Below the pieces are notes generated by a model that was not told the DNA's origin, did not search any database, and was given only the letters and a program-made list of their open reading frames with translations. Positions 7,831 to 18,271 of a stretch of DNA of 64,000 nucleotides are shown here, piece after piece. The DNA comes from an uncultured Myxococcales bacterium (GTDB lineage Bacteria; Myxococcota_A; UBA9042; DTJE01). How positions within the stretch are numbered: position 1 is the stretch's first letter; each line of letters starts with the position of its first letter. The position numbers and the translations under genes were made by a program. The stretch is taken from positions 28,224 through 92,223 of the forward strand of contig CAIZWN010000020.1 of the NCBI GenBank assembly GCA_903936705.1, given 5' to 3'.

Positions 7831-10800
7831 ATGTACTCGAATCCAATGCGGCGCATCGCGCTGATTTCGGCTCTTGCCGCCCTGATGGCCGTTTCCGCCT
7901 GCACGGACGGCCTGGGACTGAAGGCCAAGCGCGTCGAGCGACAGGACGAACTGATCGGCGGGCCCACTGCCAAGGGCAAGATCGGGGACTACCTGCTTGA
8001 AAACGACAAGGTCCGTGTGGTGATCTCGGCACCGGGAGCGACCTTCACGGCGGGCCTGTTTGGCGGGACCGTGCTGGACGTGGACCTTCAGCGGTCCGAG
8101 TCGCAATACCGCAATGGCCGGGGCTTCGACTCTTTCGGCGAAGCATTCCCGCTGGCCAACCTGTTGATTCCCAACCCGATGAACCCTCTTCAGATCGTGA
8201 AGGCGACGGATGCCGGGTTCGAGCTTCAGCCGATCGAAGGGGCCGTCAAGGTACTGAAAGACGGGTCTGATGGCAGCGAGGCCGTCATCCGCGTCGAGGG
8301 ACACTCGGCCTACATTTTCGACGTACTGAAATTCCTGAACCGCGACTTCATCGACGGACTTCTGAATCCGTTGAAGCTTGCCGGCCTGGAACTGTTTGCC
8401 CAGGATCTGGCCGATCTGCTGCCAGGCGTGCTGGAGGAACCTGATCTGAACCTCTTCGGCCTGCTGAACCGGCTGCAAATCTCCTTCGACTTTACCACCG
8501 ACTACACCCTTCGACCGGGCGAATCGTTCCTGCGGCAATCGACGACGGTCTCGCTGGCCCCGCAGTCCGCGACCCTGCTGAAGGGCTGCCCTCCGGTAAC
8601 CTGCAACACCCAGTGCCAATACGGGTTTGCCGTGGCGGAACTCAGCGAGGATAACGGGGGGGCAACTCCCTACAAGCGCATGTGCCCGGTATGCGCCTGC
8701 GCTGCCGAGCCTGCCCAGATGGCGACTTTCAACGAAAGCCGCGACTTCTTCTCGGTTATTCTCGGCTCGCCGAAGGGCTGGGTGGATCCGAACTGGCGCG
8801 GCGGTGTCGTCGTGGGCGACTTCCTGTTCTACGGGTCTGACGCCCCGCCTTTCGCGCCCGGCTTCGGCTTCGACGTCGATCGTAAGATCTACGAAAACAT
8901 GTGGCAAGGCGTCGGGACCATGGGTAGCCCGCTGTCGATGGACTGGCTGGCCGGTGTCGGCGAAAACGTATCGTACGCCTGGACTACCATCAACCCCAAC
9001 GAGCGCCAGGGTTTCGACTGCAAGTCTCACCGCCTTTCCGTGGTTCAGGTGACGGGTGACGAGGACGCCGTTGCCGCCGCGATTGCCGGCCAGGCCGACT
9101 TCGACCTTGCGCCAGAAATCGCCCTGAAGGACGCTGCTGCCAGGGTGCGACAGGCAATCGTGGACCGTCGCCCGATCCCGCTGATTACCGTCACAACGGA
9201 TTTGTCCAAGGACCCGGGTGCGGATGCCCCCGTCGAACAGCGCGCCGCCGCGTATTCGACATGGGTCGCCGGAGTCATGCAAGCCCAGGGCAATGCTCTC
9301 GCAACACGTCTAGGCGGGTCGGTCTCGGTGGACCTGCTGCCGGCCTTCGACTGTTTGCCTTCGAAGGTCCTGGTGCCCCTGTTCACTACGTCCGCTACCG
9401 CCGTCCTGACGCATTTCGCGGAAGGGGATCGCCTGGTCACGCAGCCCGACGGCACGACCGTCCAGGACGACCGCCACGGCTATTATTTCGAACGCTTCCT
9501 GACTGTCGGCGAAGGTGACGTCGCCTCGGCCGTCAAGCACGTGTACGCCCTGCGCAACACACCGGTCGGCAGCGTGACCGGCACGGTCTTCGAGAAGGGT
9601 TCGATGGTCCCCCTGGACCACGTCAGCGTCTTCGTGCTGAAGGACCCGCGCAAGGACCTATCCACGCCGGTGCCGGCAACCTGGGCCGAGTATCGCAATC
9701 TGGCCCAGAAGGAATTCGCATCCTCCGGCCTGACCACGCAGATGCTGACCGACGTGGGCATCCGGCCTGACTTTTCGGGCGGGTTTGATGGCATGGTTCC
9801 CCCTGACAGGTACTTCCTGATGGCCCATTCTCGCGAACGCGGCGAATCGGCACTGGAACCCGTAATTGTACGCACGGGCGAAACCGTTCGAGCCAACCTG
9901 CTGCTGCCTGCACCGGGCAGCATCGAATTCCGGATCACGGACCAGACCGGCATGCTGGTCCCGTCGCGAGTGTCGTTCCAGCGCATCGACGAATCCGGCA
10001 AGCTGCTCGACTGGGACGGATCGAACGAACCGGAACTGGGGGACAGCAGATACGACCACGGCGTGACGAAGGTGGAGCATTCCATCGACGGCACCGGCCT
10101 GGTCCCAATGGCTCCCGGCCACTACCGCGTTACCGCATCACGTGGCCTCGAATACGGAATCTCGGTTCTCGAGGATATCGAGGTTCGCCCTGGCCAGTCC
10201 CTTCCGCTGCGTGTGTCGATCCTGCGCGAGGTCGATACCCCGAACCACGTCGGAGCCGACTTCCACGTCCATGCTGGACGCTCGACCGACGCCAGCCTCC
10301 CGATGGATGTTCGCGTCCGTACCGCCGCAGCCGAGGGCGTGGAGTTCTTCGCGGCCACCGATCACGACGATGCCGTCGACTACATGCCCTACATTCTGAA
10401 GGACGGGCTGGAATCGTTCTTCAAGTTCGAGTTGTCTGTCGAGATCTCGCCGCTGGAGTACGGCCATTATATCGGCTTCCCGCTGACCTACGACGCGACC
10501 AAGGGATTCATGCACGACCCGCCTGCATGGCATGGCCTGACGCTGTTCCAGATGTTCCAGGACATCCGCAAGCGCATGGACGGGCCGAAGGATGCATTCA
10601 CGCTGCAGGTCAACCACCCGCGTGACGGTTTCATGGGCTACTTCGCGCAGATCGGCATGAAGGGCTACGACCTGTCTCGCAAGACTCCTGGAATGGAGAT
10701 GTGCAACCAGGTAATGGAAGAGGCTCCCTGCGATTTCGACGGGATCGAGATCATGAACGGCAAGAACCTCCAGTACCTGCACACCCCGACGGTGGGCGAG

Positions 10801-12318
10801 GTTGAACGCCACAACGTCTGCTATCGCGAGATCATCGCAACCCGCGACAAGACGAAGTTGCCATACAACGGCACAGATTCCGTGTGCGCGTGGCTGCTGG
10901 CAGACCCGACAGCCAACTGCGCCGAGGCCGCGACGAAGGCCGATGACCGCACCCAGCCTGAAGACGAGCGCGGGAACTGGGTCGTACTGCGCGATCACTG
11001 CCGTTGGCACCAGGAGGCCCGCGCCGAATTCGACGCCTGCACCCCGGACAAGTCCCTCCTTGAATGCAAGCGCCGGGCCCTCGAGGGGCTGAAGTCGATG
11101 TCGGTCCGATACATGGTCGAGCGCACCACCGAGGAAAACGACGTCTATTTCAACACCGTATCCGAGGAGGCTGCTGCAATCGATCCGACAAAACCCGCCG
11201 ATATCGGGTGCAGCCAGAAGGACGCATGCCTCACGTGCGTACAGAAGACCCATCCTGAATGCGGGAAGGCCGTCAAGGACGGCGGCATCGGCTGGGCTCC
11301 CCAGTGTGTTCTGTGGTGCCGTGACGAGTGCCCCTTGGACGACGTCCGTCCCTGCACGGACCGGTTCGAGGTGCTCGAGGACTGGTTCCACTTCCTTGAC
11401 GTGGGCTTCAACGTCACCGGCGTCGGCAATTCGGATTCCCACGGTATCAGCAAGGAAATCGGCCATCCTCGAACATACGTTGAAGTAGGTACCGATCTGC
11501 CCGGCGCCATCGACCGAGACAGGTTGAACCGAGCCTACAAGGCTGGCCGCGCAACGGTCTCGGCTGGAACCTACGTCGAGATGACGCTGCGCGAGGAAGG
11601 CAGCGACGTTCTTGCCACGATCGGCGACACGCTGAAGGCCACCGGATCAGGCAAGCTTGTGGCTCACCTGCGAGTCCAGACTCCGTCGTGGTTCAGGGCC
11701 GACCGCGTCGAAATCTGGAGCAACAGCAAGCTGATCAAACGAATCTTCACCGACAGCACTCCCGAGGACATCGTGGACTTCGAGGGAGACGTCCAACTGG
11801 ACCGCCCTGCGAAGGATGCCTGGTACCTGGCGATTGCCTACGGAACCGAAACGGCCGACACCTTGTCCCCGGTGTACAAGCGCGAGCCCTACGGTAACAT
11901 CCTGATTTCGACGGTTCTTGCGCTGGCAGCCGATCAGATCCTGGCCTCGTTCGCTTCGCTGCTGGACAAGGTGGCCGTCCTGGGTCTTGACGTGTCGTCC
12001 CTGACCGGTTCGACCGAACTGCCGGATTCCTACCCATCGTTCCCATGGGGTGCCACCAACCCGATCAGGGTCGATCTGGCCGGCGATGGATTCACGCCGC
12101 CACGCGCCGTGGACACAAACAACGATGGCAAATGGGACCTTCCCGCGTTCTGTTCGCGCCCATGCGACATTTCCAAGGAATCGGCCGACTGCCCGACAGG
12201 CCAGACTTGCGCCGTTCGCCGCGGAACCGACGGTTCGGCCGGCGGCGCCGTCTACGTCTGCCAGGTCCCCACTCCTTCCTACTGCGCTGGACTCCAGAAG
12301 ATCAGCCCCGACAAATAG
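7831..12318 (+). CDS. large lipoprotein with CehA/McbA-type PHP metallohydrolase domain
   Basis: A 1495-residue protein. The ATG at 7831 (GGGAGGCTGCC upstream) gives a lipoprotein signal ending LMAVSAC; the frame is open further upstream but overlaps the porin gene. Residues about 30-750 are beta-rich and contain a Cys cluster ([10 protein letters not shown] and CPVCACA). The PHP domain begins near 805: ADFHVHAG (His812, His814), FAATDHDD (844-847), VNHPRDGF, and GVGNSDSHG with His1204 provide the expected metal ligands. A Cys-rich insert lies between (around 1120-1175) and a further Cys-rich segment forms the C-terminus (1440-1490). Family knowledge: CehA/McbA members hydrolyse phosphoesters or carbamate esters. 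Substrate here is unknown; the porin upstream and phosphoglucomutase 11 bases downstream suggest a surface phosphoesterase (inference). Confidence 0.85.
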   Translation: MYSNPMRRIALISALAALMAVSACTDGLGLKAKRVERQDELIGGPTAKGKIGDYLLENDKVRVVISAPGATFTAGLFGGTVLDVDLQRSESQYRNGRGFDSFGEAFPLANLLIPNPMNPLQIVKATDAGFELQPIEGAVKVLKDGSDGSEAVIRVEGHSAYIFDVLKFLNRDFIDGLLNPLKLAGLELFAQDLADLLPGVLEEPDLNLFGLLNRLQISFDFTTDYTLRPGESFLRQSTTVSLAPQSATLLKGCPPVTCNTQCQYGFAVAELSEDNGGATPYKRMCPVCACAAEPAQMATFNESRDFFSVILGSPKGWVDPNWRGGVVVGDFLFYGSDAPPFAPGFGFDVDRKIYENMWQGVGTMGSPLSMDWLAGVGENVSYAWTTINPNERQGFDCKSHRLSVVQVTGDEDAVAAAIAGQADFDLAPEIALKDAAARVRQAIVDRRPIPLITVTTDLSKDPGADAPVEQRAAAYSTWVAGVMQAQGNALATRLGGSVSVDLLPAFDCLPSKVLVPLFTTSATAVLTHFAEGDRLVTQPDGTTVQDDRHGYYFERFLTVGEGDVASAVKHVYALRNTPVGSVTGTVFEKGSMVPLDHVSVFVLKDPRKDLSTPVPATWAEYRNLAQKEFASSGLTTQMLTDVGIRPDFSGGFDGMVPPDRYFLMAHSRERGESALEPVIVRTGETVRANLLLPAPGSIEFRITDQTGMLVPSRVSFQRIDESGKLLDWDGSNEPELGDSRYDHGVTKVEHSIDGTGLVPMAPGHYRVTASRGLEYGISVLEDIEVRPGQSLPLRVSILREVDTPNHVGADFHVHAGRSTDASLPMDVRVRTAAAEGVEFFAATDHDDAVDYMPYILKDGLESFFKFELSVEISPLEYGHYIGFPLTYDATKGFMHDPPAWHGLTLFQMFQDIRKRMDGPKDAFTLQVNHPRDGFMGYFAQIGMKGYDLSRKTPGMEMCNQVMEEAPCDFDGIEIMNGKNLQYLHTPTVGEVERHNVCYREIIATRDKTKLPYNGTDSVCAWLLADPTANCAEAATKADDRTQPEDERGNWVVLRDHCRWHQEARAEFDACTPDKSLLECKRRALEGLKSMSVRYMVERTTEENDVYFNTVSEEAAAIDPTKPADIGCSQKDACLTCVQKTHPECGKAVKDGGIGWAPQCVLWCRDECPLDDVRPCTDRFEVLEDWFHFLDVGFNVTGVGNSDSHGISKEIGHPRTYVEVGTDLPGAIDRDRLNRAYKAGRATVSAGTYVEMTLREEGSDVLATIGDTLKATGSGKLVAHLRVQTPSWFRADRVEIWSNSKLIKRIFTDSTPEDIVDFEGDVQLDRPAKDAWYLAIAYGTETADTLSPVYKREPYGNILISTVLALAADQILASFASLLDKVAVLGLDVSSLTGSTELPDSYPSFPWGATNPIRVDLAGDGFTPPRAVDTNNDGKWDLPAFCSRPCDISKESADCPTGQTCAVRRGTDGSAGGAVYVCQVPTPSYCAGLQKISPDK

Positions 12319-12329
12319 CGGAGGTCTTC

Positions 12330-13982
12330 GTGCCCCAACATCCTCTCGCGGGCCTTCCGGCCCCACGGGAATCGCTGATTGATGTCGAGGCCCTCGTGGC
12401 GGCCTACTACGACATCGTCCCTGATCCGTCCGACCAGGCCCAGCGCGTGACCTTCGGCACCTCCGGCCACCGCGGCACCTCCCTCAAGGGCAGCTTCAAC
12501 GAGCCGCACCTGCTGGCGATCGCCCAGGCAATCTGCGAACACCGCGCCTCATGCGGCATCAATGGCCCCATGTTCGTTGGACCGGATACCCACGCGCTGT
12601 CCCGTCCGGCACTGCAGACGATGGTCGAGGTCCTGGCTGCAAACGGGGTCGATCTGGTCCTGCCGGAAGGGTTGGCGCCTGTACCTACCCCTGTCATCTC
12701 GCATGCCATTCTGGTCCACAATCGTGACCGACAGACCGCCATGGCTGACGGCATCGTAATCACGCCATCGCACAATCCGCCTTGTGATGGCGGCGTCAAA
12801 TACAACCCGCCTCACGGTGGCCCTGCTGATACGGTCATTACAACCGGCATACAGCATCGCGCGAACGAATTGATGCAAAACGGCCTGAATGACGTCCGCC
12901 GCATGGGCTTCCGGCAGGCGCTGTCGTTGCCAACGTCACGAATGGTTGACATGGCCGGGCCGTACATCGACGACCTTCAAAGCGTTCTTGACCTGGATCT
13001 TGTCGCGGCTGCCGGCGTTCGGATCGGTGTCGATCCCTTGGGAGGCGCCTCGATCGCCTACTGGGACCGGATTGCCGACCGTCACGGACTGAACCTCGAA
13101 GTCGCAAACCCGGCACTGGACCCGACTTTCTCGTTCATGACTCTTGACCACGACGGGCGCATCCGAATGGACTGCTCGTCGCCATTCGCCATGGCCGGCC
13201 TGATTCGACTGAAGGACCGTTATGACATAGCCATCAGTTGCGATCCCGATGCCGACCGGCATGGCATTGTCACTCCCGCCGGCGGCTTGATGAACCCGAA
13301 CCACTATCTTGCAGTCGCTATTGAATACCTGTTTACTCACCGGCCTGGATGGCGACAGGACTCGGCAATAGGCAAGACGCTGGTCTCGTCGTCGATGATC
13401 GACAAGGTAGCCACCTCGCTTGGACGCCGTCTTTGCGAGGTCCCTGTGGGATTCAAGTGGTTTGTCGAGGGATTAGCCAATGGTTCCTTCGGGTTCGGCG
13501 GCGAGGAAAGCGCCGGCGCATCCTTCCTGAGAAAGGATGGCGGTACGTGGACAACCGACAAGGACGGACTGATTCTCGGTTTGCTCTCGGCCGAGATCAT
13601 CGCCAGAACAGGTTGCGATCCTTCCGCACACTACCAGGTCCTCGAGGACCGTTTCGGCCAACCGGAATACGCCCGCATTGACGCCCCGGCCAACGCCAGC
13701 CAACGCTCTCTGCTTGGTCGACTGTCTCCCGAGGCGGTTACGACTGCGACCCTGGGGGGAGATCCAATCACCGCACGTCTGACAAAAGCCCCGGGGAATG
13801 GAGCTTCGATTGGAGGCCTGAAGGTCGTCACAGATCACGGATGGTTTGCGGCACGCCCCTCGGGCACCGAAGACATCTACAAGGTCTATGCCGAGTCCTT
13901 CAAGGGCACCAAGCATCTGTCCGCGATTCTCGACGAAGCCCAGTCGATAGTATCGACGGTCCTGTCCCGAGGGTCCGAATAG
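12330..13982 (+). CDS. pgm: phosphoglucomutase (alpha-D-glucose phosphate-specific)
   Basis: A 550-residue alpha-D-phosphohexomutase, close to the usual 546 of bacterial Pgm. It interconverts glucose-1-phosphate and glucose-6-phosphate in the cytoplasm. Motifs in order: FGTSGHRG near residue 36, active serine in TPSHNPP (Ser147), Mg-binding DPDADRHG, sugar-binding GGEESAGAS, and phosphate-binding [16 protein letters not shown] near the C-terminus. The start is GTG at 12330, preceded by GCGGAGG with good spacing; longer in-frame starts would overlap the lipoprotein gene. Only 11 bases separate it from that gene, so it is probably the last gene of the porin-lipoprotein-pgm unit. Confidence 0.95.
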   Translation: MPQHPLAGLPAPRESLIDVEALVAAYYDIVPDPSDQAQRVTFGTSGHRGTSLKGSFNEPHLLAIAQAICEHRASCGINGPMFVGPDTHALSRPALQTMVEVLAANGVDLVLPEGLAPVPTPVISHAILVHNRDRQTAMADGIVITPSHNPPCDGGVKYNPPHGGPADTVITTGIQHRANELMQNGLNDVRRMGFRQALSLPTSRMVDMAGPYIDDLQSVLDLDLVAAAGVRIGVDPLGGASIAYWDRIADRHGLNLEVANPALDPTFSFMTLDHDGRIRMDCSSPFAMAGLIRLKDRYDIAISCDPDADRHGIVTPAGGLMNPNHYLAVAIEYLFTHRPGWRQDSAIGKTLVSSSMIDKVATSLGRRLCEVPVGFKWFVEGLANGSFGFGGEESAGASFLRKDGGTWTTDKDGLILGLLSAEIIARTGCDPSAHYQVLEDRFGQPEYARIDAPANASQRSLLGRLSPEAVTTATLGGDPITARLTKAPGNGASIGGLKVVTDHGWFAARPSGTEDIYKVYAESFKGTKHLSAILDEAQSIVSTVLSRGSE

Positions 13983-14105
13983 CGCCCGTCAGACACCAGC
14001 CTGTATTCTAAACCCATTGTTTTTTTATGATTTCCGACATTCTTCTGGACAGAATATGCTCCCCGCCTTATGTTGCGCCCCATCGTAATTGGGGATCGAT
14101 TTCAG

Positions 14106-14630
14106 ATGGCGAAGGATGTGAGTCTTCGCAAGGCGAAAGTGTTCACCGGGATGCTTCCGGACGACATGTCTCTGCTGGAGCGGATCGGCCGCAGGGAATT
14201 GTTCAATCCGGGAGAAACCGTGTTCACCGGGAAAATAAGAGGTCATTCGCTTTTTGTAATCGAATCGGGCTGTGTCGAAGTGATGAGGCCCGAGGCTGAC
14301 GGCACCCAGAAGCTTCTGGCGCGACTGCGCCCCGGCACTTCCTTCGGCGAAGCTGCCATGCTGGACGGTCATCCCCGAATTGCCATTGGAATAGCTTCAG
14401 GTTCGACGGGTTGCTGGATGCTGGATTCGGAGGGACTGCGTCTCTTGTGGACCGAGTCACCAGCGACCGCGACCCGCCTGCTGTCTAACCTTTCGCGCGT
14501 CATGGCCGGTCGTCTGGCTCGAACTGTAAGTCAGGTTTGCGGTGCCGTAGACGGACCTGAACTCGCGTTGTCGCCGAAGGCGGCCGGCAAGGTCAGCCGT
14601 TCCCTATGGGATCGCTTGATGGGACGATGA
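14106..14630 (+). CDS. cyclic nucleotide-binding-domain protein
   Basis: A 174-residue protein made almost wholly of one cNMP-binding (Crp/PKA-type) beta-roll: LFNPGETVFTGKIRGHSLFVIESGCVEV as separate strands, then RPGTSFGEAAMLDGHPR, the phosphate-binding cassette (FGEAAMLDG). The usual Arg-Thr/Ser of the cassette is HPRIAIG here, so ligand binding is plausible but not certain. There is no helix-turn-helix, so it is not a transcription factor by itself. The ATG at 14106 has GGGGA about eight bases upstream; an ATG at 14070 is the alternative. The next gene encodes the same domain and starts 4 bases after this stop, so the pair may act together. Confidence 0.75.
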   Translation: MAKDVSLRKAKVFTGMLPDDMSLLERIGRRELFNPGETVFTGKIRGHSLFVIESGCVEVMRPEADGTQKLLARLRPGTSFGEAAMLDGHPRIAIGIASGSTGCWMLDSEGLRLLWTESPATATRLLSNLSRVMAGRLARTVSQVCGAVDGPELALSPKAAGKVSRSLWDRLMGR

Positions 14631-14634
14631 AAAC

Positions 14635-15363
14635 TTGGACAAGTATCTGCCGATCTTGCGTGATCTTGCCTTCTTTCGGGGCCTTCCGGATGCCGTAGTC
14701 CTCGAACTTGCCAGATGCATGGGCCGCGTGCGAATCGCCCCCGGAGACGTCCTGTACAAGACAGGCGACCCTCCTGGTTCGGCATGGGTCGTTGCACGCG
14801 GCAGCGTCCAGGTGTTATCTCCCGGGGGCCGCCCCGTGTCCGTTGCGCGAGCAGGCGAGGCGCTTGGCCTTACGGGACTGTTCCTGGACAACCAGCGAGA
14901 CGTGACTGCCGTGGCTGCCGAGGAGACCTGGCTGCTGCGGATCGATCGCGAGACCCTCGAGGCCGCCAAAACGGCAGGGGACAGGCTGGGAGCACTTCTT
15001 GTAGAACGACTTGCCCAGCTTTTGGCAATCATGTTGCGCAGCGTGGACCAGATTCTTGTTCTGGCGGAAGCGAAGCAGCGCGCCAGGCTTACCCCCATGT
15101 TCGTGCCAGTCGCAGAACCGCTTCGATCATCTTTGTCCTCCGGTTTTACCAGCCGACCGGCCCCCAGCGCCCGGCCGCAGTCAACTGCATCGGCAACGAA
15201 TTCGGGCAACGACCCGTCCCGTGCGAACGAAGAAGCTCTTGACCACTGGATTGGCGAATTTTCCGAGCGCTCGGGAATCGGCAACCTGGACAACGTCAAG
15301 GTCGTCTATAGTGGCGAAGCTCCTATACGCCCCGGAAACCCCCTGCTGTCTGGCCGCCGCTAG
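14635..15363 (+). CDS. cyclic nucleotide-binding-domain protein with disordered tail
   Basis: A 242-residue protein. Residues 1-140 form a cNMP-binding beta-roll: ILRDLAFFRGLPDAVVLELA, APGDVLYKTGDPPGSAWVVARG, GEALGLTGLFLDNQRDVTAVA. The phosphate cassette is degenerate (LGLTGLFLDNQRD lacks the FGE motif), so it may not bind cyclic nucleotide. Residues 150-242 are rich in Ser, Pro and Asn and look disordered, with a possible short helix near 198-212. The start is a TTG at 14635, four bases after the upstream stop; no better start is in frame. Likely co-transcribed with the preceding cNMP-domain gene. Confidence 0.7.
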   Translation: MDKYLPILRDLAFFRGLPDAVVLELARCMGRVRIAPGDVLYKTGDPPGSAWVVARGSVQVLSPGGRPVSVARAGEALGLTGLFLDNQRDVTAVAAEETWLLRIDRETLEAAKTAGDRLGALLVERLAQLLAIMLRSVDQILVLAEAKQRARLTPMFVPVAEPLRSSLSSGFTSRPAPSARPQSTASATNSGNDPSRANEEALDHWIGEFSERSGIGNLDNVKVVYSGEAPIRPGNPLLSGRR

Positions 15364-15397
15364 CAAATCCCGACAAGCAGGCCTTCGAACCTTATAT

Positions 15398-16723
15398 TCA
15401 CACTGGTTGCTTGCTGCTGTTCCACCCCGGCAGGATGACGACTGCCAGTATCGCCACCACGGCCCAGACCCCGAAGATCAACGGCGCATCAGACCAGGGT
15501 TTTGGCCACGGCCCCATGCCTGCCGCCGCATGCGACAGGGCCATGGTCGCATCGGGCACCAGCGCAGGGTCGGGACACCAAAGGTCGATCAGATACCCTG
15601 ACAAGCCCCATCCAACCAGGTTGGAAACCAGCCCTGTCAAGTATCCGTATCCCTGATAAAGGGCAGCCTGTCCCGGCGGTGCCAGCGCGGCCACCCGATC
15701 CAGGAAGTGCGGGATCAGGAAGCACTCCGCCAGCCCTGACATGGCACATCCGGTGATCATCGCGACAGGCATGGGAGAAACCTCGAAACCAGCCAGGTGC
15801 CATGGCCCCCCGAAATGCGTGACCAGCAAAGGTCCCGTTCCCATGATCAGCGTCGCCACCGCGAGGGTCCCATACGAGACCCTCAGGATGCGACTGGTGC
15901 TCCAGCCCCGGGTCAGGTGGTTCAGTGGAAGGATCAGCAGCACCACCACCAGAGGATTGACAACCGCATACCACTCGGGCGAGGCGTTCGCACCCGCCAG
16001 ACGCAACGTGTACCGAGGCATCGTGACGTACATCTGACCCTGGACCGCCCAGAACAAGCCCACCTGCACCACCATGCCCAGAAATCGCCAGTTCCCCAAC
16101 ACCCGCCACATGTCGCGAAACGTTTTGACCAATCCATCGGAAACAGGTCGTTCGGGGTCGGTTCTGACGCCAAAGGTGACCCATGCCAGCATTGCGGCCA
16201 CCAAAAACATACCGGCGGCGAACGCTTCCACCGACACCACACCAAGGTCAAGGCGCAGGGGCCGTGCGACCAGCTTGCCCAGGAAGCAGCCAAGGTTTAT
16301 CGCCTGCATCATGACAGAGTAGGCCCGCGTGCGGCTTGACGGTTCGGTACGACCGACCGTTCCCATGAGGATGGAACGCGTGGTCGCCCCGCCTACGGCC
16401 ACGATCGCCAGGCCCGCGATTGCCGGCCATGGAGATCGCGCAATGGAAAGGATGCCGAATCCTGCCGACTGCAAGACGTAGGCGCCAACCAGAGAGGAAC
16501 GGAAACCAATACGATCCGCCACTGCCCCGGCCATCGACGGCAGCAGGCACAGAGCCATTCCGAAGGCGCCTGCCACCCAGCCGGCTCCGACGTCGTCGAA
16601 ACCGGCGACCTCGACAAGATAGACGCCCATCATTATGTAGGCGGCAAAAAACGCGGTCTGTTCGACCACCGCCAGGATATTCACGGATCGCAGGTTTACC
16701 GTATCGGATCGGTTCAGCGGCAC
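15398..16723 (-). CDS. MFS transporter in cobalamin-riboswitch operon
   Basis: A 441-residue protein with about 12 hydrophobic segments and the loop 2-3 region AVADRIGFRSSLVGAY, which matches the MFS signature (G..aDr.GrR). Inner-membrane location. The GTG at 16723 is preceded by GGGGG at 5 bases; an ATG at 16831 is in frame but would overlap the upstream lipoprotein gene by 38 bases. It is the third gene of a leftward operon whose leader is a cobalamin riboswitch. Substrate is unknown. From the riboswitch, a corrinoid, cobalt or B12-related substrate is inferred. The canonical BtuCDF ABC importer is not seen in the window, so this MFS protein could be the inner-membrane step. Confidence 0.8.
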   Translation of the reverse strand: MPLNRSDTVNLRSVNILAVVEQTAFFAAYIMMGVYLVEVAGFDDVGAGWVAGAFGMALCLLPSMAGAVADRIGFRSSLVGAYVLQSAGFGILSIARSPWPAIAGLAIVAVGGATTRSILMGTVGRTEPSSRTRAYSVMMQAINLGCFLGKLVARPLRLDLGVVSVEAFAAGMFLVAAMLAWVTFGVRTDPERPVSDGLVKTFRDMWRVLGNWRFLGMVVQVGLFWAVQGQMYVTMPRYTLRLAGANASPEWYAVVNPLVVVLLILPLNHLTRGWSTSRILRVSYGTLAVATLIMGTGPLLVTHFGGPWHLAGFEVSPMPVAMITGCAMSGLAECFLIPHFLDRVAALAPPGQAALYQGYGYLTGLVSNLVGWGLSGYLIDLWCPDPALVPDATMALSHAAAGMGPWPKPWSDAPLIFGVWAVVAILAVVILPGWNSSKQPV

Positions 16724-16793
16724 AATAACCCCCGGATTCGAGGCCGGATTGTAGCGCCGCACCCATGGAAGGGAAGGATCGCCCAGGAAAAGT

Positions 16794-17579
16794 TCAGGGG
16801 GTTGCGCCAAGATCCAGGCCGTCCGGGGCAAGATACCTGGCCACTACACCGTCAATATCCGGCCCGTTAGCGGACGGATCATGAGGATATGTCGTGCCGG
16901 AATCGGGGTTGATCTCGGTAGCCGCCGACCGGATCCGCAGGAATCGGAATCCCTCCACTCGAATGGCATCCCCTTCGGCGCCGTCCCTGGGAAGGTCCTC
17001 CAGATCGAACTCATCTCCGCCTGCAGCATCACGGTCAAAGGGGTCAATTTCATTAATGTCGTCGTTCCATCGCACCGGCGTCACACCGGCAAACCCATTC
17101 CACGCGGCCGGATCAGCCGAGTAGACTTTCTCGTCGTACGCAACGTAGTCATGAGGGAAATCGACCCATGTGCTGCCGTCACGGGACACGGACACAATCG
17201 CAGGATCCATGAAGACGAAGTCCGAGGTACCAATCACAAATGGGTTTTCGGCCACAATCACGTCGGCACCCGGCCCATTCTGAACCAGCCTGGCAGACCA
17301 CCTCATCACTAGGAAATCGTTCTGGTTCCGGATGAACCTCAGCGAGAAGACGTCCGCGCTGCCCGCACCGTCCCCGCCGCCCCTCACTCCATTTACTGCA
17401 AGCCCCGGGTCGCCAAACGGCTCCGAATTCCGACCAGGGGCCTCGACCACCATGTCCGCGCCGACGGCACCAGACCCGACCGCCCCGGCAGCACATCCGA
17501 GCCCCCAGGGAAGAACCACGCCGATGGCAATGATCTTTATCATCTGGCAGCAGGCACTCTTGCACACGAAACCCGTCAA
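16794..17579 (-). CDS. surface lipoprotein with GPGAD-type beta domain, riboswitch operon
   Basis: A 261-residue protein starting at TTG 17579 behind GGGGAGG (spacing 6); an ATG at 17543 is an alternative. The signal peptide ends PWGLGC, a lipobox. The mature protein is a beta-rich domain with VFSLRFIRN, LVQNGPGADVIVAENPFV, FMDPAIVSVSRDGSTWVDFP and a closing RFLRIRSAATEINPDSG. This pattern recurs in annotated 'cell surface proteins' of myxobacteria and related groups. It is the middle gene of three. Role in corrinoid capture at the surface is inferred only from the riboswitch. Confidence 0.7.
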   Translation of the reverse strand: MTGFVCKSACCQMIKIIAIGVVLPWGLGCAAGAVGSGAVGADMVVEAPGRNSEPFGDPGLAVNGVRGGGDGAGSADVFSLRFIRNQNDFLVMRWSARLVQNGPGADVIVAENPFVIGTSDFVFMDPAIVSVSRDGSTWVDFPHDYVAYDEKVYSADPAAWNGFAGVTPVRWNDDINEIDPFDRDAAGGDEFDLEDLPRDGAEGDAIRVEGFRFLRIRSAATEINPDSGTTYPHDPSANGPDIDGVVARYLAPDGLDLGATP

Positions 17580-17636
17580 GGCCGCCTCCCCGTTCCCTTT
17601 TTTCCTCCGGTCACCGCAAACAGGACCTGATGTCGT

Positions 17637-18140
17637 TCAGTTCGTCACGACAGTCAACTCGGACCATGCGAACGCGCCTCCACAACCAGAGTTGGCCGGG
17701 TCGGTAGAATCGGCCGCCGTCGCCGCAATCGCCTCGTCAATGGTCGCGGCATCGTACCTGGTCTGGCAGAAAAACAGCTTGCCGCCCGTGGTCACCCAGT
17801 CGAACCGGCTGAATTTGCCCGGAAAATACGCGTTCGACGGATCGTTCTGGCCAGCAGCCCACCGCGCAGCGTTGTCGAACTGCTCCAGGTGGAACGTGCT
17901 GGACTGCGGACCACTTCCATAGTCTGCGGTCTGCGTCCACATGTCGGCTGCAATCTCGTGCATGCCACCGTAGCCGTCTGTGTAGCTTCCCACTATTTCA
18001 AGTGTCTCTGCATACAGGTCGGTCTGAGAACCGTCCTTTCCATACCCGCCGCCGTCCGAGTCACACCCCGCCCCGGACATCGTCAGCACCACAAAAGCCA
18101 TGGCCCATGTAACAAGCGAACACCAGGCACCGAACCGCAT
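17637..18140 (-). CDS. small lipoprotein, first gene behind cobalamin riboswitch
   Basis: A 167-residue protein starting at ATG 18140, preceded by GGGAGG. Residues 1-25 form a lipoprotein signal ending SGAGC. The mature part begins with a Gly/Asp-rich linker and then one compact domain: EIVGSYTDGYGGMHEI, STFHLEQFDN, GKFSRFDWVTTGGKLFFCQ, and GCGGAFAWSEL near the C-terminus; the two Cys probably form a disulphide. No named family was recognised. It stands directly downstream of the cobalamin riboswitch and 57 bases before the next lipoprotein gene, so its expression should fall when B12 is plentiful (family knowledge of the riboswitch). Binding of a corrinoid is a hypothesis. Confidence 0.75.
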   Translation of the reverse strand: MRFGAWCSLVTWAMAFVVLTMSGAGCDSDGGGYGKDGSQTDLYAETLEIVGSYTDGYGGMHEIAADMWTQTADYGSGPQSSTFHLEQFDNAARWAAGQNDPSNAYFPGKFSRFDWVTTGGKLFFCQTRYDAATIDEAIAATAADSTDPANSGCGGAFAWSELTVVTN

Positions 18141-18150
18141 GGCAATCCTC

Positions 18151-18170
18151 CCTGCCGCCATCCAGGCAGG
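18151..18170 (-). promoter_or_regulatory. hairpin overlapping the Shine-Dalgarno of the riboswitch operon
   Basis: On the minus strand CCTGCC (18170-18165) can pair with GGCAGG (18156-18151). The last G residues are part of the GGGAGG ribosome binding site of the gene starting at 18140. Such a stem could hide the site when the upstream riboswitch is ligand-bound; this is inferred from the sequence only. Confidence 0.35.
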
Positions 18171-18271
18171 AAGCATCGATCGTCCGTCCCTGTTGTCCGT
18201 CGCACGAGACGCGAGGCGATACGAGGGTCCGAACGCATCCGCTTCCTCCCGAAACAGCGTGCGCTAGCAGC

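Noticed and set aside
10138..11466. 442-codon minus-strand open frame
   Set aside because: It is antisense to the PHP-domain lipoprotein and shows no domain or ribosome binding site.
12045..12329. N-terminal extension of phosphoglucomutase
   Set aside because: It overlaps the end of the PHP lipoprotein gene; homology starts after GTG 12330.
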